Notes under the pieces: model-generated
Databases searched by the model: none
What the model was told of the DNA's origin: nothing
The model's input: the letters and a program-made list of their open reading frames with translations, nothing else
Position numbers and translations under genes: made by a program
Shown here: positions 9,340 through 21,922 of the stretch, piece by piece
Layout of the letters: every line of letters starts with the position of its first letter
Position numbering within the stretch: position 1 is the first letter of the stretch
Source of the DNA: Actinacidiphila acidipaludis
Lineage (GTDB): Bacteria > Actinomycetota > Actinomycetes > Streptomycetales > Streptomycetaceae
Length of the DNA stretch: 64,000 nt
Reading direction: 5' to 3'
Assembly: GCF_019890725.1 (NCBI RefSeq)
Contig: NZ_JAINZZ010000020.1
Location: 1 to 64,000, forward strand

Positions 9340-10071
9340 TCAGGCGCAGGCGCGGGCCCGGTGGCTCACATACGCGAGCGTGCCCAGCAGCAGCCGCGCC
9401 TCGGGCGGCTGGGAAAGACCCTCGCGCGCGCTGGTCCGCGGCTCGCGCAGCCACCGGACCGGGCCGAGCCCGCCGTGGTCCGACGGCGGAGCGGTGACGT
9501 GGTCGCCGGGGCCCAGACAGCGCAGATCCAGCCGCGCGTCGTCCCAGCCCATCCGGTACAGCAGCGCGGGCAGCTCGTCCGCCGCGCCCGGCGCGACGAA
9601 GAACTGCGCGCGCCCGTCCGGGGTCAGCAGCACCGGACCCACCCGCAGCCCCATCCGCTCCAGCCGGGCCAGCGCCCGCCGGCCCGGCTGCTCCGCGACG
9701 TCGATCACGTCGAAGGAGCGTCCGGCGGGCAGCAGCACGGCCGCGCCCGGGACCTGCGCCCACGCCTCGGCCGCCTGTTCCGCCGAGGCCCCCGCCGGGA
9801 CCTCGTCGGCGAACGACAGCGGGTGCGCGCCCGGCCGCGCGCAGCGGACGTCGCCGCAGGAGCAGGCCGAGCCGCCGCGGGCCGCGCGGGCGCCCGGCCG
9901 CACCGCCCAGCCGAAGAGTCCCGTGTACTGGGCGACACTGGAGCACGCCGAGGCGTGCGTACGGCGCCGCGCGCCGGTCCGCGCTCCGGAGAGCATCGCG
10001 ATCCGGGCGGCGTTGCGCATTCCTGAGCGGTCCGCGCGCATCTCCCGCATGCTGCCGATCGTGAACACCAT
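9340..10071 (-). CDS. Bifunctional primase/polymerase-domain protein
   Basis: 243 aa. Visible sequence includes a central YTGLFGWAVRPGARA, a Cys cluster CSCGDVRCARPGAHP, and the later LLPAGRSFDVIDVAE and GLGPVRWLREP stretches. This is the layout of the stand-alone N-terminal bifunctional DNA primase/polymerase domain proteins common in streptomycetes. The short Cys cluster could bind metal. The start ATG at 10071 has GGAGGGG 2-4 nt upstream; longer upstream frames lack a binding site. It converges with ftsY and diverges from nsdA. A DNA-synthesis activity is not proven from sequence, because these small proteins often lack an obvious catalytic acid pair. Confidence 0.72.
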   Translation of the reverse strand: MVFTIGSMREMRADRSGMRNAARIAMLSGARTGARRRTHASACSSVAQYTGLFGWAVRPGARAARGGSACSCGDVRCARPGAHPLSFADEVPAGASAEQAAEAWAQVPGAAVLLPAGRSFDVIDVAEQPGRRALARLERMGLRVGPVLLTPDGRAQFFVAPGAADELPALLYRMGWDDARLDLRCLGPGDHVTAPPSDHGGLGPVRWLREPRTSAREGLSQPPEARLLLGTLAYVSHRARACA

Positions 10072-10394
10072 GACCCCTCCAACGGATTGCCGCCGCCGAT
10101 GGTTACGCTCCCGCACTGCCCGTCCGACCTCGGACGACCGGCATGTGTCAAGTGAATCGTCTGTTGCTGGAGGTGAGTTCATCCGAAGGGGTGGCGAATG
10201 GTGGCGTTTCCGCAACCATGCTCGCCGGGCGGGTGACCGTAGGACTACTTTCGGTTCGTGAGTTCATGGTGGTGGTCCGCGCGCCCCCCCGGCGTATGCC
10301 GGAGGCACCGGCGTTCCGCACAATCCGGCGGTGCGGATCCCGTGATTCGGGCCACAGGGCTCAACCGACCCTGGTATCCAAGGGGTTGAGAGAA
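10072..10394. other. Divergent intergenic region, primase-like gene / nsdA
   Basis: 323 bp between divergent genes that must hold both promoters. A plus-strand frame is open through it in phase with nsdA from an ATG at 10143, but its codon pattern is unlike the gene body and it is not taken as coding. No clear inverted repeat was found. Confidence 0.4.
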
Positions 10395-13749
<3,355 letters not shown>

Positions 13750-13813
13750 GCCCGGTCCGCCGGGCGGACGTAACGTCGGTTCCGGACACCCACCCACCAG
13801 CGCTGGAGAGCCA

Positions 13814-16252
13814 GTGACCGACAGCGTCGACGAGCAGGACGGCAGTTACGCGGCGGCCCGGCTCCGCCTCCTCACCCAGGAGGCGGAGTCCGGGCCGCCG
13901 CGCCGCGCGGCCCTGGCCGCGCTCACCGACCGGTGGCTGGCCGCGCTGGCGGGCGCCGCGGCCGGCCCCGGCCCGGGCGGCGGCCAGGGCTGGGCGCTGC
14001 TGGCCGTCGGCGGCTACGGCAGGGGCGAACTCTCCCCGCGCAGCGACCTCGACCTGGTGCTGCTGCACGACGGCGCCACCGAGATCGCCGCGCTCGCCGA
14101 CCGCGTCTGGTACCCGGTGTGGGACCAGGGCCTGGCCCTGGACCACTCGGTGCGCACCCCCGCCGAAGCCCGCAAGGCCGCCGGCGAGGACCTCAAGGTC
14201 CAGCTCGGCCTGCTCGACGCCCGCCACATCGCCGGCGACCCCGCCCTCACCTCCGGCCTGCGCAGCGCCGTCCTGGCGGACTGGCGCAACCAGGCGCCGG
14301 CCCGGCTGCCCGCCCTGCACGAGATGTGCCAGGAGCGCGCCGAACGCCAGGGCGAGCTGTCCTACCTCCTCGAACCCGACCTGAAGGAGGCCCGCGGCGG
14401 GCTGCGCGACGCCACCGCGCTGCGGGCCGTCGCCGCCTCCTGGCTGGCCGACGCCCCCCGCGAGGGCCTGGAACGCGCCCGCGCCCAGCTCCTCGACGCC
14501 CGGGACGCCCTGCACCTGGTCACCGGCCGGGCCACCGACCGGCTCGCGCTGCAGGAGCAGGACCAGGTCGCCGCCGCCCTCGGCCTGCTCGACGCCGACA
14601 CCCTGCTGCGCCAGGTGTACGAGGCCGCCCGCCGCATCGCCTACGCCTCCGACGTCACCTGGCGCGAGGTCGGCCGGGTGCTGCGGGCCCGGCAGAGCCG
14701 CCCGCGCCGCCGCGGACTGCTCGGCCGCGGCCGCGGCCCCATGCCCCAGCCGGCGCCCGAGCGCGTCCCGCTCGCCGAAGGCGTCGTCGAGCAGGAGGGC
14801 GAGGCCGTGCTGGCGCTCACCGCCAAGCCCGACCGCGACCCGGTGCTGCCCCTGCGCGCCGCCGCCGCGGCCGCCCAGGCCGGACTGCCGCTGTCCCTGC
14901 ACGCCGTGCGGCGCCTGGCCGCCGCGGCCCCGCCGATGCCGGTGCCGTGGCCCGCCGAGGCCCGCGAACTGCTGCTGTCCCTGCTCGGCTCCGGCGAGGC
15001 CACCGTCCCCGTCTGGGAGGCACTGGAGGCCGAGGGCCTGGTCACCAGGCTGCTGCCGGACTGGGAACGGGTGCGCTGCCGCCCGCAGCGCAACGCCGTC
15101 CACCGCTTCACCGTCGACCGGCACCTGGTGGAGGCCGCCGTGCAGGCCGCGGGCCTCACCCGCCGCGTCGGCCGCCCCGACCTGCTGCTGACCGCCGCGC
15201 TGCTGCACGACATCGGAAAGGGCTGGCCCGGCGACCACAGCGAGGCCGGCGAGATCATCGTCCGCGACGTCGCCGCCCGGATCGGCTTCGGCCCCGCCGA
15301 CGTCGAGACCCTGGCCCTGCTGGTCCGCCACCACCTGCTGCTCATCGACACCGCCACCCGGCGCGACCTGGACGACCCCGAGACCATCCGCACGGTCGCC
15401 GCCGCAGTACGGGACACCTCCACCCTGGAACTGCTGGCCGCCCTCACCGAGGCGGACGCGCTGGCCACCGGCCCCGCCGCCTGGAGCACCTGGCGGGCGT
15501 CGCTGCTCGCCGACCTCACCGGCCGGGTGGCGGACGCCCTGGACACCGGCGAGCTGCCGGACAGCGGCGACGGGGAGCCGACCGCCGAGGAGGAGCGGCT
15601 GGCCATCGAGGCCGCCCGCACCGGCGGTCCGGTCCTGGCCCTGCGCGCGCGCACCGAGCCCGGCACCGACGGCGAGGAGCAGGACCGCAAGCTCGGCGTG
15701 GAACTGCTGCTCGCCGTGCCGGACCGGCCGGGCCTGGTCGCCCAGGCCGCCGGGGTGCTGGCCCTGCACCGCCTCACCGTCCGCGCCGCCGACCTGCGCT
15801 CCTTCGACCCGGTCGGCGAGGGCCAGGTCGCCCTGCTGGGCTGGCGGGTGTCGGCCGAGTACGGCGCCCTGCCCGAGGCCACGCGGCTGCGCGCCGACCT
15901 CGCCCGGGCCTTCGACGGCAGCCTGGACATCGAGGCCCGGCTGGCCGAGCGCGAGGCCGCCTACCCGCGCCGCCGCGGCATCACCGCGCCGCCGCCGCGG
16001 GTGACGGTCGCCCCCGGCCACACCTCGCAGACCGCCACGGTCCTGGAGGTCAGGGCGCACGACGCCCCCGGCCTGCTGCACCGCATCGGCCTGGCGCTGG
16101 CCGCGACCGGTGTCACCGTCCGCTCGGCCCGCATCTCCACGCTGGGCGCCGACGCGGTCGACGCCTTCTACGTGGTGGGCAAGGACGGCGGGGCGCTGCC
16201 CAGCGCACGGGCGGCGGAGGTGGCGCGGCAGGTCGAGGAGGGCCTGAGGTGA
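13814..16252 (+). CDS. glnD: GlnD, PII-modifying nucleotidyltransferase
   Basis: 812 aa. Domain order: nucleotidyltransferase (about 55-170, GGYGRGELSPRSDLDLVLLHD with the catalytic Asp pair), GlnE/GlnD linker helices, HD phosphohydrolase (about 425-560, LLTAALLHDIGKGWPGDHS), then two ACT domains that sense glutamine (about 625 and 730 onward). In Streptomyces this enzyme adenylylates GlnK on Tyr51. GTG start with GGAG 7 nt upstream; 64 bp follow glnK, so likely one operon. The 3' end is tandemly duplicated just past the stop codon (see the repeat entry). Confidence 0.94.
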   Translation: MTDSVDEQDGSYAAARLRLLTQEAESGPPRRAALAALTDRWLAALAGAAAGPGPGGGQGWALLAVGGYGRGELSPRSDLDLVLLHDGATEIAALADRVWYPVWDQGLALDHSVRTPAEARKAAGEDLKVQLGLLDARHIAGDPALTSGLRSAVLADWRNQAPARLPALHEMCQERAERQGELSYLLEPDLKEARGGLRDATALRAVAASWLADAPREGLERARAQLLDARDALHLVTGRATDRLALQEQDQVAAALGLLDADTLLRQVYEAARRIAYASDVTWREVGRVLRARQSRPRRRGLLGRGRGPMPQPAPERVPLAEGVVEQEGEAVLALTAKPDRDPVLPLRAAAAAAQAGLPLSLHAVRRLAAAAPPMPVPWPAEARELLLSLLGSGEATVPVWEALEAEGLVTRLLPDWERVRCRPQRNAVHRFTVDRHLVEAAVQAAGLTRRVGRPDLLLTAALLHDIGKGWPGDHSEAGEIIVRDVAARIGFGPADVETLALLVRHHLLLIDTATRRDLDDPETIRTVAAAVRDTSTLELLAALTEADALATGPAAWSTWRASLLADLTGRVADALDTGELPDSGDGEPTAEEERLAIEAARTGGPVLALRARTEPGTDGEEQDRKLGVELLLAVPDRPGLVAQAAGVLALHRLTVRAADLRSFDPVGEGQVALLGWRVSAEYGALPEATRLRADLARAFDGSLDIEARLAEREAAYPRRRGITAPPPRVTVAPGHTSQTATVLEVRAHDAPGLLHRIGLALAATGVTVRSARISTLGADAVDAFYVVGKDGGALPSARAAEVARQVEEGLR

Positions 16253-16295
16253 GCCGCGGAGGTGGCGCGGCAGGTCGAGGAGGGCCTGAGGTGAG
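16214..16295 (+). repeat. Perfect 40-bp tandem duplication at the glnD 3' end
   Basis: Copies at 16214-16253 and 16256-16295 are identical over 40 bp and separated by CC, so the period is 42 bp and in phase. The first copy contains the last 12 codons of glnD and its TGA; the second repeats them after the stop. Confidence 0.9.
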
Positions 16296-16319
16296 ACCTG
16301 GGTGCAGACCGCACCTGGC

Positions 16320-16341
16320 GGCTCCCAGTACCCTGGGAGCC
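16320..16341 (+). terminator. Hairpin between glnD and ffh
   Basis: GGCTCCCAG (16320-16328), loop TACC, CTGGGAGCC (16333-16341): a perfect 9-bp stem. It could end the glnD transcript or lie in the ffh 5' UTR. Confidence 0.55.
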
Positions 16342-16379
16342 GATACTTCCCACTCCCGACGCGAGGATCCGCGACCGAC

Positions 16380-17930
16380 GTGTTCGACACCCTCTCCGAC
16401 CGCCTTGCAGCCACCTTCAAGAACCTCCGGGGCAAGGGCCGTCTCTCCGAGGCGGACATCGACGCCACCGCGCGCGACATCCGTATCGCGCTGCTCGAAG
16501 CCGACGTCGCGCTGCCCGCGGTCCGCGCGTTCATCAAGCAGGTCAAGGACCGCGCGCTGGGCGCCGAGGTGTCGCAGGCGCTGAACCCGGCGCAGCAGGT
16601 CATCAAGATCGTCAACGACGAGCTGATCACCATCCTCGGCGGGGAGACCCGCCGGCTGCGGTTCGCCAAGCAGCCGCCGACCGTGATCATGCTCGCCGGT
16701 CTGCAGGGCGCCGGTAAGACCACCCTGGCCGGCAAGCTCGGCCAGTGGCTCCAGAAGCAGGGCCACACCCCGCTGCTCGTCGCCTGCGACCTGCAGCGCC
16801 CCAACGCCGTGAACCAGCTCAGCGTGGTCGCCGAGCGCGCCGGCGTCGCGGTCTTCGCGCCCGAGCCCGGCAACGGCGTCGGCGACCCGGTGAAGGTCGC
16901 CCAGGACTCCCTGGCCTACGCCCGGTCCCAGCAGTACGACATCGTCGTCGTCGACACCGCCGGCCGCCTGGGCATCGACCAGGAGATGATGCAGCAGGCC
17001 GCGGACATCCGCGACGCGGTCCACCCCGACGAGATCCTGTTCGTCGTCGACGCGATGATCGGCCAGGACGCGGTGAACACCGCCGAGGCCTTCCGCGACG
17101 GCGTCGGCTTCGACGGCGTGGTGCTCTCCAAGCTCGACGGCGACGCCCGCGGTGGTGCCGCGCTCTCCATCGCGCACGTCACCGGCAAGCAGATCATGTT
17201 CGCGTCGAACGGCGAGAAGCTGGACGACTTCGACGCGTTCCACCCGGACCGGATGGCGTCCCGGATCCTCGGCATGGGCGACATGCTCTCGCTCATCGAG
17301 AAGGCCGAGCAGACCTTCAGCCAGGCCGAGGCCGAGAAGATGGCCGCCAAGCTGGCCAAGGGCCCCAAGGAGTTCACGCTCGACGACTTCCTCCAGCAGA
17401 TGGAGCAGGTCCGGAAGATGGGCTCGCTGTCCAAGCTGCTCGGCATGCTCCCGGGCATGGGCCAGATCAAGGACCAGATCAACAACCTGGACGAGCGCGA
17501 CGTCGACCGCACCGCGGCGATCATCAAGTCCATGACGCCCGCCGAGCGGGCCGATCCGCACATCATCAACGGCTCGCGCCGGGCCCGCATCGCCAAGGGT
17601 TCCGGTGTCGAGGTCAGCGCGGTCAAGAGCCTGGTGGAGCGGTTCTTCGACGCCCGCAAGATGATGTCGCGCATGGCGCAGGGTGGCGGCATGCCGGGGA
17701 TGCCGGGCATCCCGGGCATGGGCGGCGGCCCCGGCCGGCAGAAGAAGCAGCAGAAGCAGGCCAAGGGCAAGCGCCAGTCCGGCAACCCGATGAAGCGCAA
17801 GGCGGATGCCGCGGCGGCCGCCGCCCGCCGCGAGCAGCAGGGGCCGGGCGCGGGCGAGAACGGCAACGCGTTCGGCATGCCCGGCGAGGACTTCGAACTG
17901 CCCGACGAGTTCAAGAAGTTCATGGGCTGA
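16380..17930 (+). CDS. ffh: Signal recognition particle protein Ffh
   Basis: 516 aa from GTG 16380 (VFDTLSDRLAATFKNLRGKG is the family N-terminus); the frame is open 26 codons further up but that part is not conserved-looking. The N domain is followed by the G domain with GLQGAGKTT (about residue 107), DTAGR and SKLDGDARGG. The Met-rich M domain binds 4.5S RNA and signal peptides, and ends in a flexible tail GMPGMPGIPGMGGG then Lys/Gln-rich. Ffh works with FtsY in co-translational export. The GNAT gene starts in the overlapping TGATG. Confidence 0.97.
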   Translation: MFDTLSDRLAATFKNLRGKGRLSEADIDATARDIRIALLEADVALPAVRAFIKQVKDRALGAEVSQALNPAQQVIKIVNDELITILGGETRRLRFAKQPPTVIMLAGLQGAGKTTLAGKLGQWLQKQGHTPLLVACDLQRPNAVNQLSVVAERAGVAVFAPEPGNGVGDPVKVAQDSLAYARSQQYDIVVVDTAGRLGIDQEMMQQAADIRDAVHPDEILFVVDAMIGQDAVNTAEAFRDGVGFDGVVLSKLDGDARGGAALSIAHVTGKQIMFASNGEKLDDFDAFHPDRMASRILGMGDMLSLIEKAEQTFSQAEAEKMAAKLAKGPKEFTLDDFLQQMEQVRKMGSLSKLLGMLPGMGQIKDQINNLDERDVDRTAAIIKSMTPAERADPHIINGSRRARIAKGSGVEVSAVKSLVERFFDARKMMSRMAQGGGMPGMPGIPGMGGGPGRQKKQQKQAKGKRQSGNPMKRKADAAAAAARREQQGPGAGENGNAFGMPGEDFELPDEFKKFMG

Positions 17931-18445
17931 TGCGCGTCTCGATCAGGCCGCCCCGGCCCGAGGACGACGCCGCACACCGCGCAGCGGTCCTGCGTTCCGC
18001 GGACCACCTCAGCCCGTGGAACCCCGTCGACCCCGACGGGTTCCACGAGCTGCTGCGGCGCCAGGGTCCCGAGCTGCAGACCTTCCTCATCATCAACGAC
18101 GAGGACGGCGGCCTGGTGGGGAAGTGCAACGTGGCGAACATCGTCCGCGCGCGCTTCCGCAACGGAGCGCTGGGATACGACAGTTACCGGCCCTACAACG
18201 GCACCGGGCGGATGAGCGAGGGCATGCGGCTGGTGGTGGACCGCTGCTTCGCGAGCTGGCCGGACGGGCTCGGGCTGCACCGGCTGGAGATCAACGTCCA
18301 GCCGGACAACAGCCGTTCGGTGGGGATGGCCAAGCGGCTGGGCTTCCGCCACGAGGGCTTCTCGCCCCGGATGCTCTACATCAACGACGCCTGGCGCGAC
18401 CACGAGCGGTTCGCCCTGACCGCAGAGGAGTGGCCGGGCCTCTGA
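17930..18445 (+). CDS. GNAT-family N-acetyltransferase (RimJ/RimL-like)
   Basis: 171 aa. The GNAT core is visible as GKCNVANIVRARFRNGALGYDSYRPYNGTGRMSEGM (acetyl-CoA region) and LEINVQPDNSRSVGMAKRLGFRHEGFSPRMLYINDAWRDHERFALT, the classic tail of RimJ/RimL ribosomal-protein acetyltransferases. The ATG overlaps the ffh stop by one base (TGATG), so translation is probably coupled to ffh. Target protein unknown; a ribosomal or exported-protein substrate is inference. Confidence 0.85.
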   Translation: MRVSIRPPRPEDDAAHRAAVLRSADHLSPWNPVDPDGFHELLRRQGPELQTFLIINDEDGGLVGKCNVANIVRARFRNGALGYDSYRPYNGTGRMSEGMRLVVDRCFASWPDGLGLHRLEINVQPDNSRSVGMAKRLGFRHEGFSPRMLYINDAWRDHERFALTAEEWPGL

Positions 18446-18492
18446 GCGGATCTGGCCGCTGAGCCGATCTGGACACTGAGCCGGCCTGGCCG
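18442..18492 (+). repeat. Three imperfect 17-bp tandem repeats
   Basis: Units at 18442-18458, 18459-18475 and 18476-18492 share the pattern CTGAGCSGATCTGGMCR; the first overlaps the stop codon of the acetyltransferase gene. It sits between convergent genes. Confidence 0.7.
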
Positions 18493-18540
18493 CTGGGTGC
18501 CGGGCGCCGCAGGGGCAGGCGGGATGCGTCCGACAGGGCT

Positions 18541-19161
18541 CTAGCGGCGCGGGGCGAGCAGCGCGGTGAAGCCGTCGCCGCGGGCCAGCGCCTCCAGTTC
18601 GTCCAGGGCGCCGGCGGCGCGGGCGGCGGCGAGCGGGTCCCGCTCGGCGAGGCCGCCGGCCGCGAACTCGTCCTCGTCCAGGCGCCGGACGTCCGAGCCG
18701 TCCGCCGACCGCCACAGATCCAGGTCCAGGTCCTCCGAGACAAGCGCGCCGTCCGCGGTCGCCACCACCGGCCGGGTGATGTCGCAGTACCAGCCTTTGA
18801 GCCCGCCGTGCGCGTCCCGCACCTCCTTCACCGCGTACCAGCGGTCGCGCCAGTAGTGCTCGGTGAAGACGTCGCCGGGCTCGAAGCGCACGAACCCGAA
18901 GTCGCGGGTGGTGGGCAGCGACCACGGCGCCTCGACGGTCACCCGCACGCCGTCGTCGCCCAGCACGCGGGCGTCGTAGCGGACCTTCTCGCGCCCCGCC
19001 TTGACCAGGCGCACGGACGTCACGGCGCCGGGGGACAGGAGCACGGGCGCGCCGCCGGGCCCCGGCCGGGCGCCGGACTCGTCGGGTGACGCGGGGGACG
19101 TCGGTGACGCTGGGGACGACGGTGACTGCGGCTGGGACCGGTACGGCCGGGACTCGGGCAT
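18541..19161 (-). CDS. DUF402-domain protein
   Basis: 206 aa from ATG 19161 (GAGG 8 nt upstream). A low-complexity N-terminus of Ser/Pro/Ala repeats (PQSPSSPASPTSPASP) precedes a DUF402 beta-barrel domain: RFEPGDVFTEHYWRDRWYAVKEV, GLKGWYCDITRP, then LVSEDLDLDLW with the acidic residues typical of the family, which includes nucleoside-phosphate hydrolases. A phosphatase activity is possible from family knowledge but not shown. It converges with the GNAT gene and lies downstream of the methyltransferase gene on the same strand, 56 bp apart. Confidence 0.78.
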   Translation of the reverse strand: MPESRPYRSQPQSPSSPASPTSPASPDESGARPGPGGAPVLLSPGAVTSVRLVKAGREKVRYDARVLGDDGVRVTVEAPWSLPTTRDFGFVRFEPGDVFTEHYWRDRWYAVKEVRDAHGGLKGWYCDITRPVVATADGALVSEDLDLDLWRSADGSDVRRLDEDEFAAGGLAERDPLAAARAAGALDELEALARGDGFTALLAPRR

Positions 19162-19217
19162 GGCGCCAGCCTCGCGCACGTGCCGGGCCCCGGCCACCGG
19201 GTTTCCGCCGGGGGGGA

Positions 19218-20048
19218 TCAGACGCGGGCTATGACGTAGCGGAAGACGTTCTCCATCCGGATCGAGCCGTCCGCGCGGCGGTAGGGGTGCAGTGCCTCGG
19301 CGATCTCCTTGTCGACCTGCTGCTGGTCGGTGGCGGCCACCGCCGCGTCGAACAGCCCGGTCGACAGCAGTCCGCGCACCGCGCTGTCCAGGTCCGGATA
19401 GCCGAACGGGCAGGCCACCCGTCCCGAGCCGTCCGGCCGCAGACCCGCCTCGCGGGCCAGGTTCTCCAGGTCGTCGCGGCCGCTGAGCCGCATCCCGTAA
19501 CCGAACGAGGCGGGACCGCGCGGCTCGGCCAGGCGCTCGGCGACCCGCAGCACCCGGGACGCCGAACACCGCTCGGGCGGGCCCCAGCCGGCCAGCACCA
19601 CCGCCGTTCCGTGCCGGGCCCTCGCGGCCACCGCCCGCAGCGCGGGCCGCAGTTCGGCGGCCGGCTCCGCCGGGTCGAAGGCGGTGACGACGTCGCTGTC
19701 GCCGATGGCCGGTGTGCTGCCGTCCGGCAGGCAGTCCAGCAGGGTGGTTCCGCCGGCCGGCCGGGCCCGGCGTCCCCACGAGGGTTCCGGCCGGAAACGG
19801 CGCCGGGCCAGGGCCAGCCGGTGCCGGTCCGGCTCGCAGCCGGTGACGGCCGCGCCGCGCGCCGTCGCCAGCAACAGGGCGAGGCCCGAGCCGCAGCCCA
19901 GGCCCAGCAGCCGGGTTCCCGTGCCGACCTCGAGACGGTCGTACACGGAGTCGTAGAGGGGAACGAGCATCCGTTCCTGGATTTCCGCCCAGTCCCGCGC
20001 CCTGCCCTCCGCACCGGGCCTGGATCCGCGATAGAGCGTAGGTGCCAT
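19218..20048 (-). CDS. SAM-dependent methyltransferase
   Basis: 276 aa from ATG 20048 (GGGGG 5 nt upstream); a start 4 codons earlier at 20060 is possible. Motif I of class I methyltransferases is clear (RLLGLGCGSGLALLLATARG), followed by GCEPDRHRLALARRRF with the acidic adenosine-ribose binder. The C-terminus resembles ubiquinone/menaquinone-type methyltransferases of small molecules. Substrate unknown. The upstream frame is open for hundreds of codons antisense to proS, but that stretch is a shadow of proS. It diverges from proS. Confidence 0.82.
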   Translation of the reverse strand: MAPTLYRGSRPGAEGRARDWAEIQERMLVPLYDSVYDRLEVGTGTRLLGLGCGSGLALLLATARGAAVTGCEPDRHRLALARRRFRPEPSWGRRARPAGGTTLLDCLPDGSTPAIGDSDVVTAFDPAEPAAELRPALRAVAARARHGTAVVLAGWGPPERCSASRVLRVAERLAEPRGPASFGYGMRLSGRDDLENLAREAGLRPDGSGRVACPFGYPDLDSAVRGLLSTGLFDAAVAATDQQQVDKEIAEALHPYRRADGSIRMENVFRYVIARV

Positions 20049-20263
20049 GGAAGCCCCCATCAGCCGCCGTTCGTTCCTCACGCCGTGCGCTGTGCCCCCG
20101 TGATCCTTTTCGGGGACTTTCCGCCGAAGTGCAGCGGGTGTCCCCGAAAGCCAGACAACTCCGGATCGGGCGTCCCGTCCAGGGTCCGGATGGGGCGTTC
20201 TTGTTAACTTCCGGCTACCGGCAGGTACCAGTGGCCGATTCACGCTCGGGCCGCGGCGGGCCG

Positions 20264-20269
20264 TACCAT
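20264..20269 (+). promoter_or_regulatory. Candidate -10 of proS
   Basis: TACCAT lies 7 bp before the proS ATG with TTCACG about 19 bp upstream as a weak -35. This would give a leaderless or nearly leaderless mRNA, which is common in streptomycetes. Confidence 0.3.
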
Positions 20270-20276
20270 CGCCTGC

Positions 20277-21689
20277 ATGGCTAAGGCTCCCGTTCTCACC
20301 CCCCAGGCGGACGACTTCCCGCGCTGGTACCAGGACCTGATCAACAAGGCCGAGCTGGCCGACAACGGCCCGGTGCGCGGCACCATGGTCATCCGGCCGT
20401 ACGGCTACGGCCTGTGGGAGCGGATGCAGCAGGACATGGACGCGCGGATCAAGGCGGTCGGCGTGCAGAACGCCTACTTCCCGCTGTTCATCCCGCAGTC
20501 CTACCTGACCAAGGAGGCCGAGCACGTCGAGGGCTTCGCCCCGGAGCTCGCCGTCGTCACGCACGCGGGCGGCAAGGACCTCGAGGAGCCGATCGTCGTC
20601 CGGCCCACGTCCGAGACGATCATCAACGAGTACTTCTCCAAGTGGGTGCAGAGCTACCGCGACCTGCCCCTGCTGATCAACCAGTGGGCGAACGTGGTGC
20701 GTTGGGAGCTGCGCCCGCGCCTGTTCCTGCGCACCACCGAGTTCCTCTGGCAGGAGGGCCACACCGCGCACGCCACCCAGGCCGACGCGCAGGCCTTCGC
20801 CTCCCGCATCCAGCGCGACGTCTACGCCGACTTCATGGAGAACGTCCTGGCGATGGACGTGGTCCTGGGCCGCAAGACGGTCAAGGAGCGCTTCGCCGGC
20901 GCGATCAACACCCTCACCCTCGAAGGGATGATGGGTGACGGCAAGGCGCTGCAGCTCGGCACCAGCCACGAGCTGGGCCAGAACTTCGCCAAGGCCTTCC
21001 AGACCCAGTACCTGTCGAAGGACGGCGCCCAGGAGCACGTCTGGCAGACGTCCTGGGGCAGCACCACCCGCATGATCGGCGCCCTGGTGATGATGCACGG
21101 CGACGACAACGGCCTGCGGGTGCCGCCGCGGCTCGCGCACGTCCAGGTCGTCGTCCTGGCGATCAAGGACGACGAGGCGGTGGTCGCCAAGGTCCGTGAG
21201 ATCGGCGAGAAGCTCACCGCGGCCGGGCTGCGGGTCGTCGTCGACGACCGGACCGACACCCCCTTCGGCCGCCGGGCCGTGGACTGGGAGCTCAAGGGTG
21301 TCCCGCTGCGGGTCGAGGTCGGCCCGCGCGACCTGGAGGGCGGCACCGCGATGCTGGCCCGCCGCATCCCGGGCGGCAAGGAGCCGGTCGCCCTGGACAT
21401 CCTGGACACCCTGCTGCCCAAAGTGCTGGAGGAGGACCAGGCGCGGCTGCTGCAGGAGTCGCGCGAGCGCCGGCTGGCCCGCACCGTCGAGGTGAGCACC
21501 ATCGAGGAGGCGGCCGAGGCCGCCGCCACCGGCTGGGCGCGCATCCCGTGGGCCGACCTCGGTCCCGAGGGCGAGGCCAAGCTCGCCGAGCAGGGCGTGT
21601 CGGTGCGCTGCCTGGTCGCCGAGGACGGCTCGGTGCCGACCGCGGACGACGCCCCGGGCACCGTGGCGATCGTCGCCCGGGCGTACTGA
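20277..21689 (+). CDS. proS: Prolyl-tRNA synthetase, archaeal/eukaryotic-type
   Basis: 470 aa. It charges tRNA-Pro with proline. Class II landmarks: motif 2 NQWANVVRWELRPRLFLRTTEFLWQEGHTAH, motif 3 HGDDNGLRVPPRLAHVQVV, and the substrate loop PLFIPQSYL. The short length, the lack of a large inserted editing domain and the extended C-terminal domain identify the archaeal/eukaryotic-like subclass (ProS type 3) rather than the long bacterial type. Many actinobacteria carry this type, often beside a second long ProRS elsewhere; the second cannot be checked here. Confidence 0.95.
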   Translation: MAKAPVLTPQADDFPRWYQDLINKAELADNGPVRGTMVIRPYGYGLWERMQQDMDARIKAVGVQNAYFPLFIPQSYLTKEAEHVEGFAPELAVVTHAGGKDLEEPIVVRPTSETIINEYFSKWVQSYRDLPLLINQWANVVRWELRPRLFLRTTEFLWQEGHTAHATQADAQAFASRIQRDVYADFMENVLAMDVVLGRKTVKERFAGAINTLTLEGMMGDGKALQLGTSHELGQNFAKAFQTQYLSKDGAQEHVWQTSWGSTTRMIGALVMMHGDDNGLRVPPRLAHVQVVVLAIKDDEAVVAKVREIGEKLTAAGLRVVVDDRTDTPFGRRAVDWELKGVPLRVEVGPRDLEGGTAMLARRIPGGKEPVALDILDTLLPKVLEEDQARLLQESRERRLARTVEVSTIEEAAEAAATGWARIPWADLGPEGEAKLAEQGVSVRCLVAEDGSVPTADDAPGTVAIVARAY

Positions 21690-21922
21690 CGTCCGGGGCC
21701 CCGGCCGGAGGATCGCCGGGGAAAACGTAGGGAAAGCGGCAAACATCCTGTCTTGGGGCGGGTGCGGCAGGCTTCTCCGGGTGCGCCGGTCTTCTCCGGC
21801 TTCTCCGGTCTCCTCCGCACCCGCCCTCGTCATGCCCATCATCCGGAACTGACCGATCAGTGCAAAATAATTGGACTGGCCCGGAATCGGAACACCGGGG
21901 CGGTCCGGCTCGTTGATACGGC

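Noticed and set aside
6497..9946. Minus-strand open frame of over 1100 codons opposite glcP and ftsY
   Set aside because: Same GC shadow effect; the product is Asp/Gly/His-rich and spans several real genes.
10143..10394. Longer N-terminus of NsdA from ATG 10143
   Set aside because: This extra part is Arg/Ser-rich, with no ribosome binding site, in the divergent promoter region.
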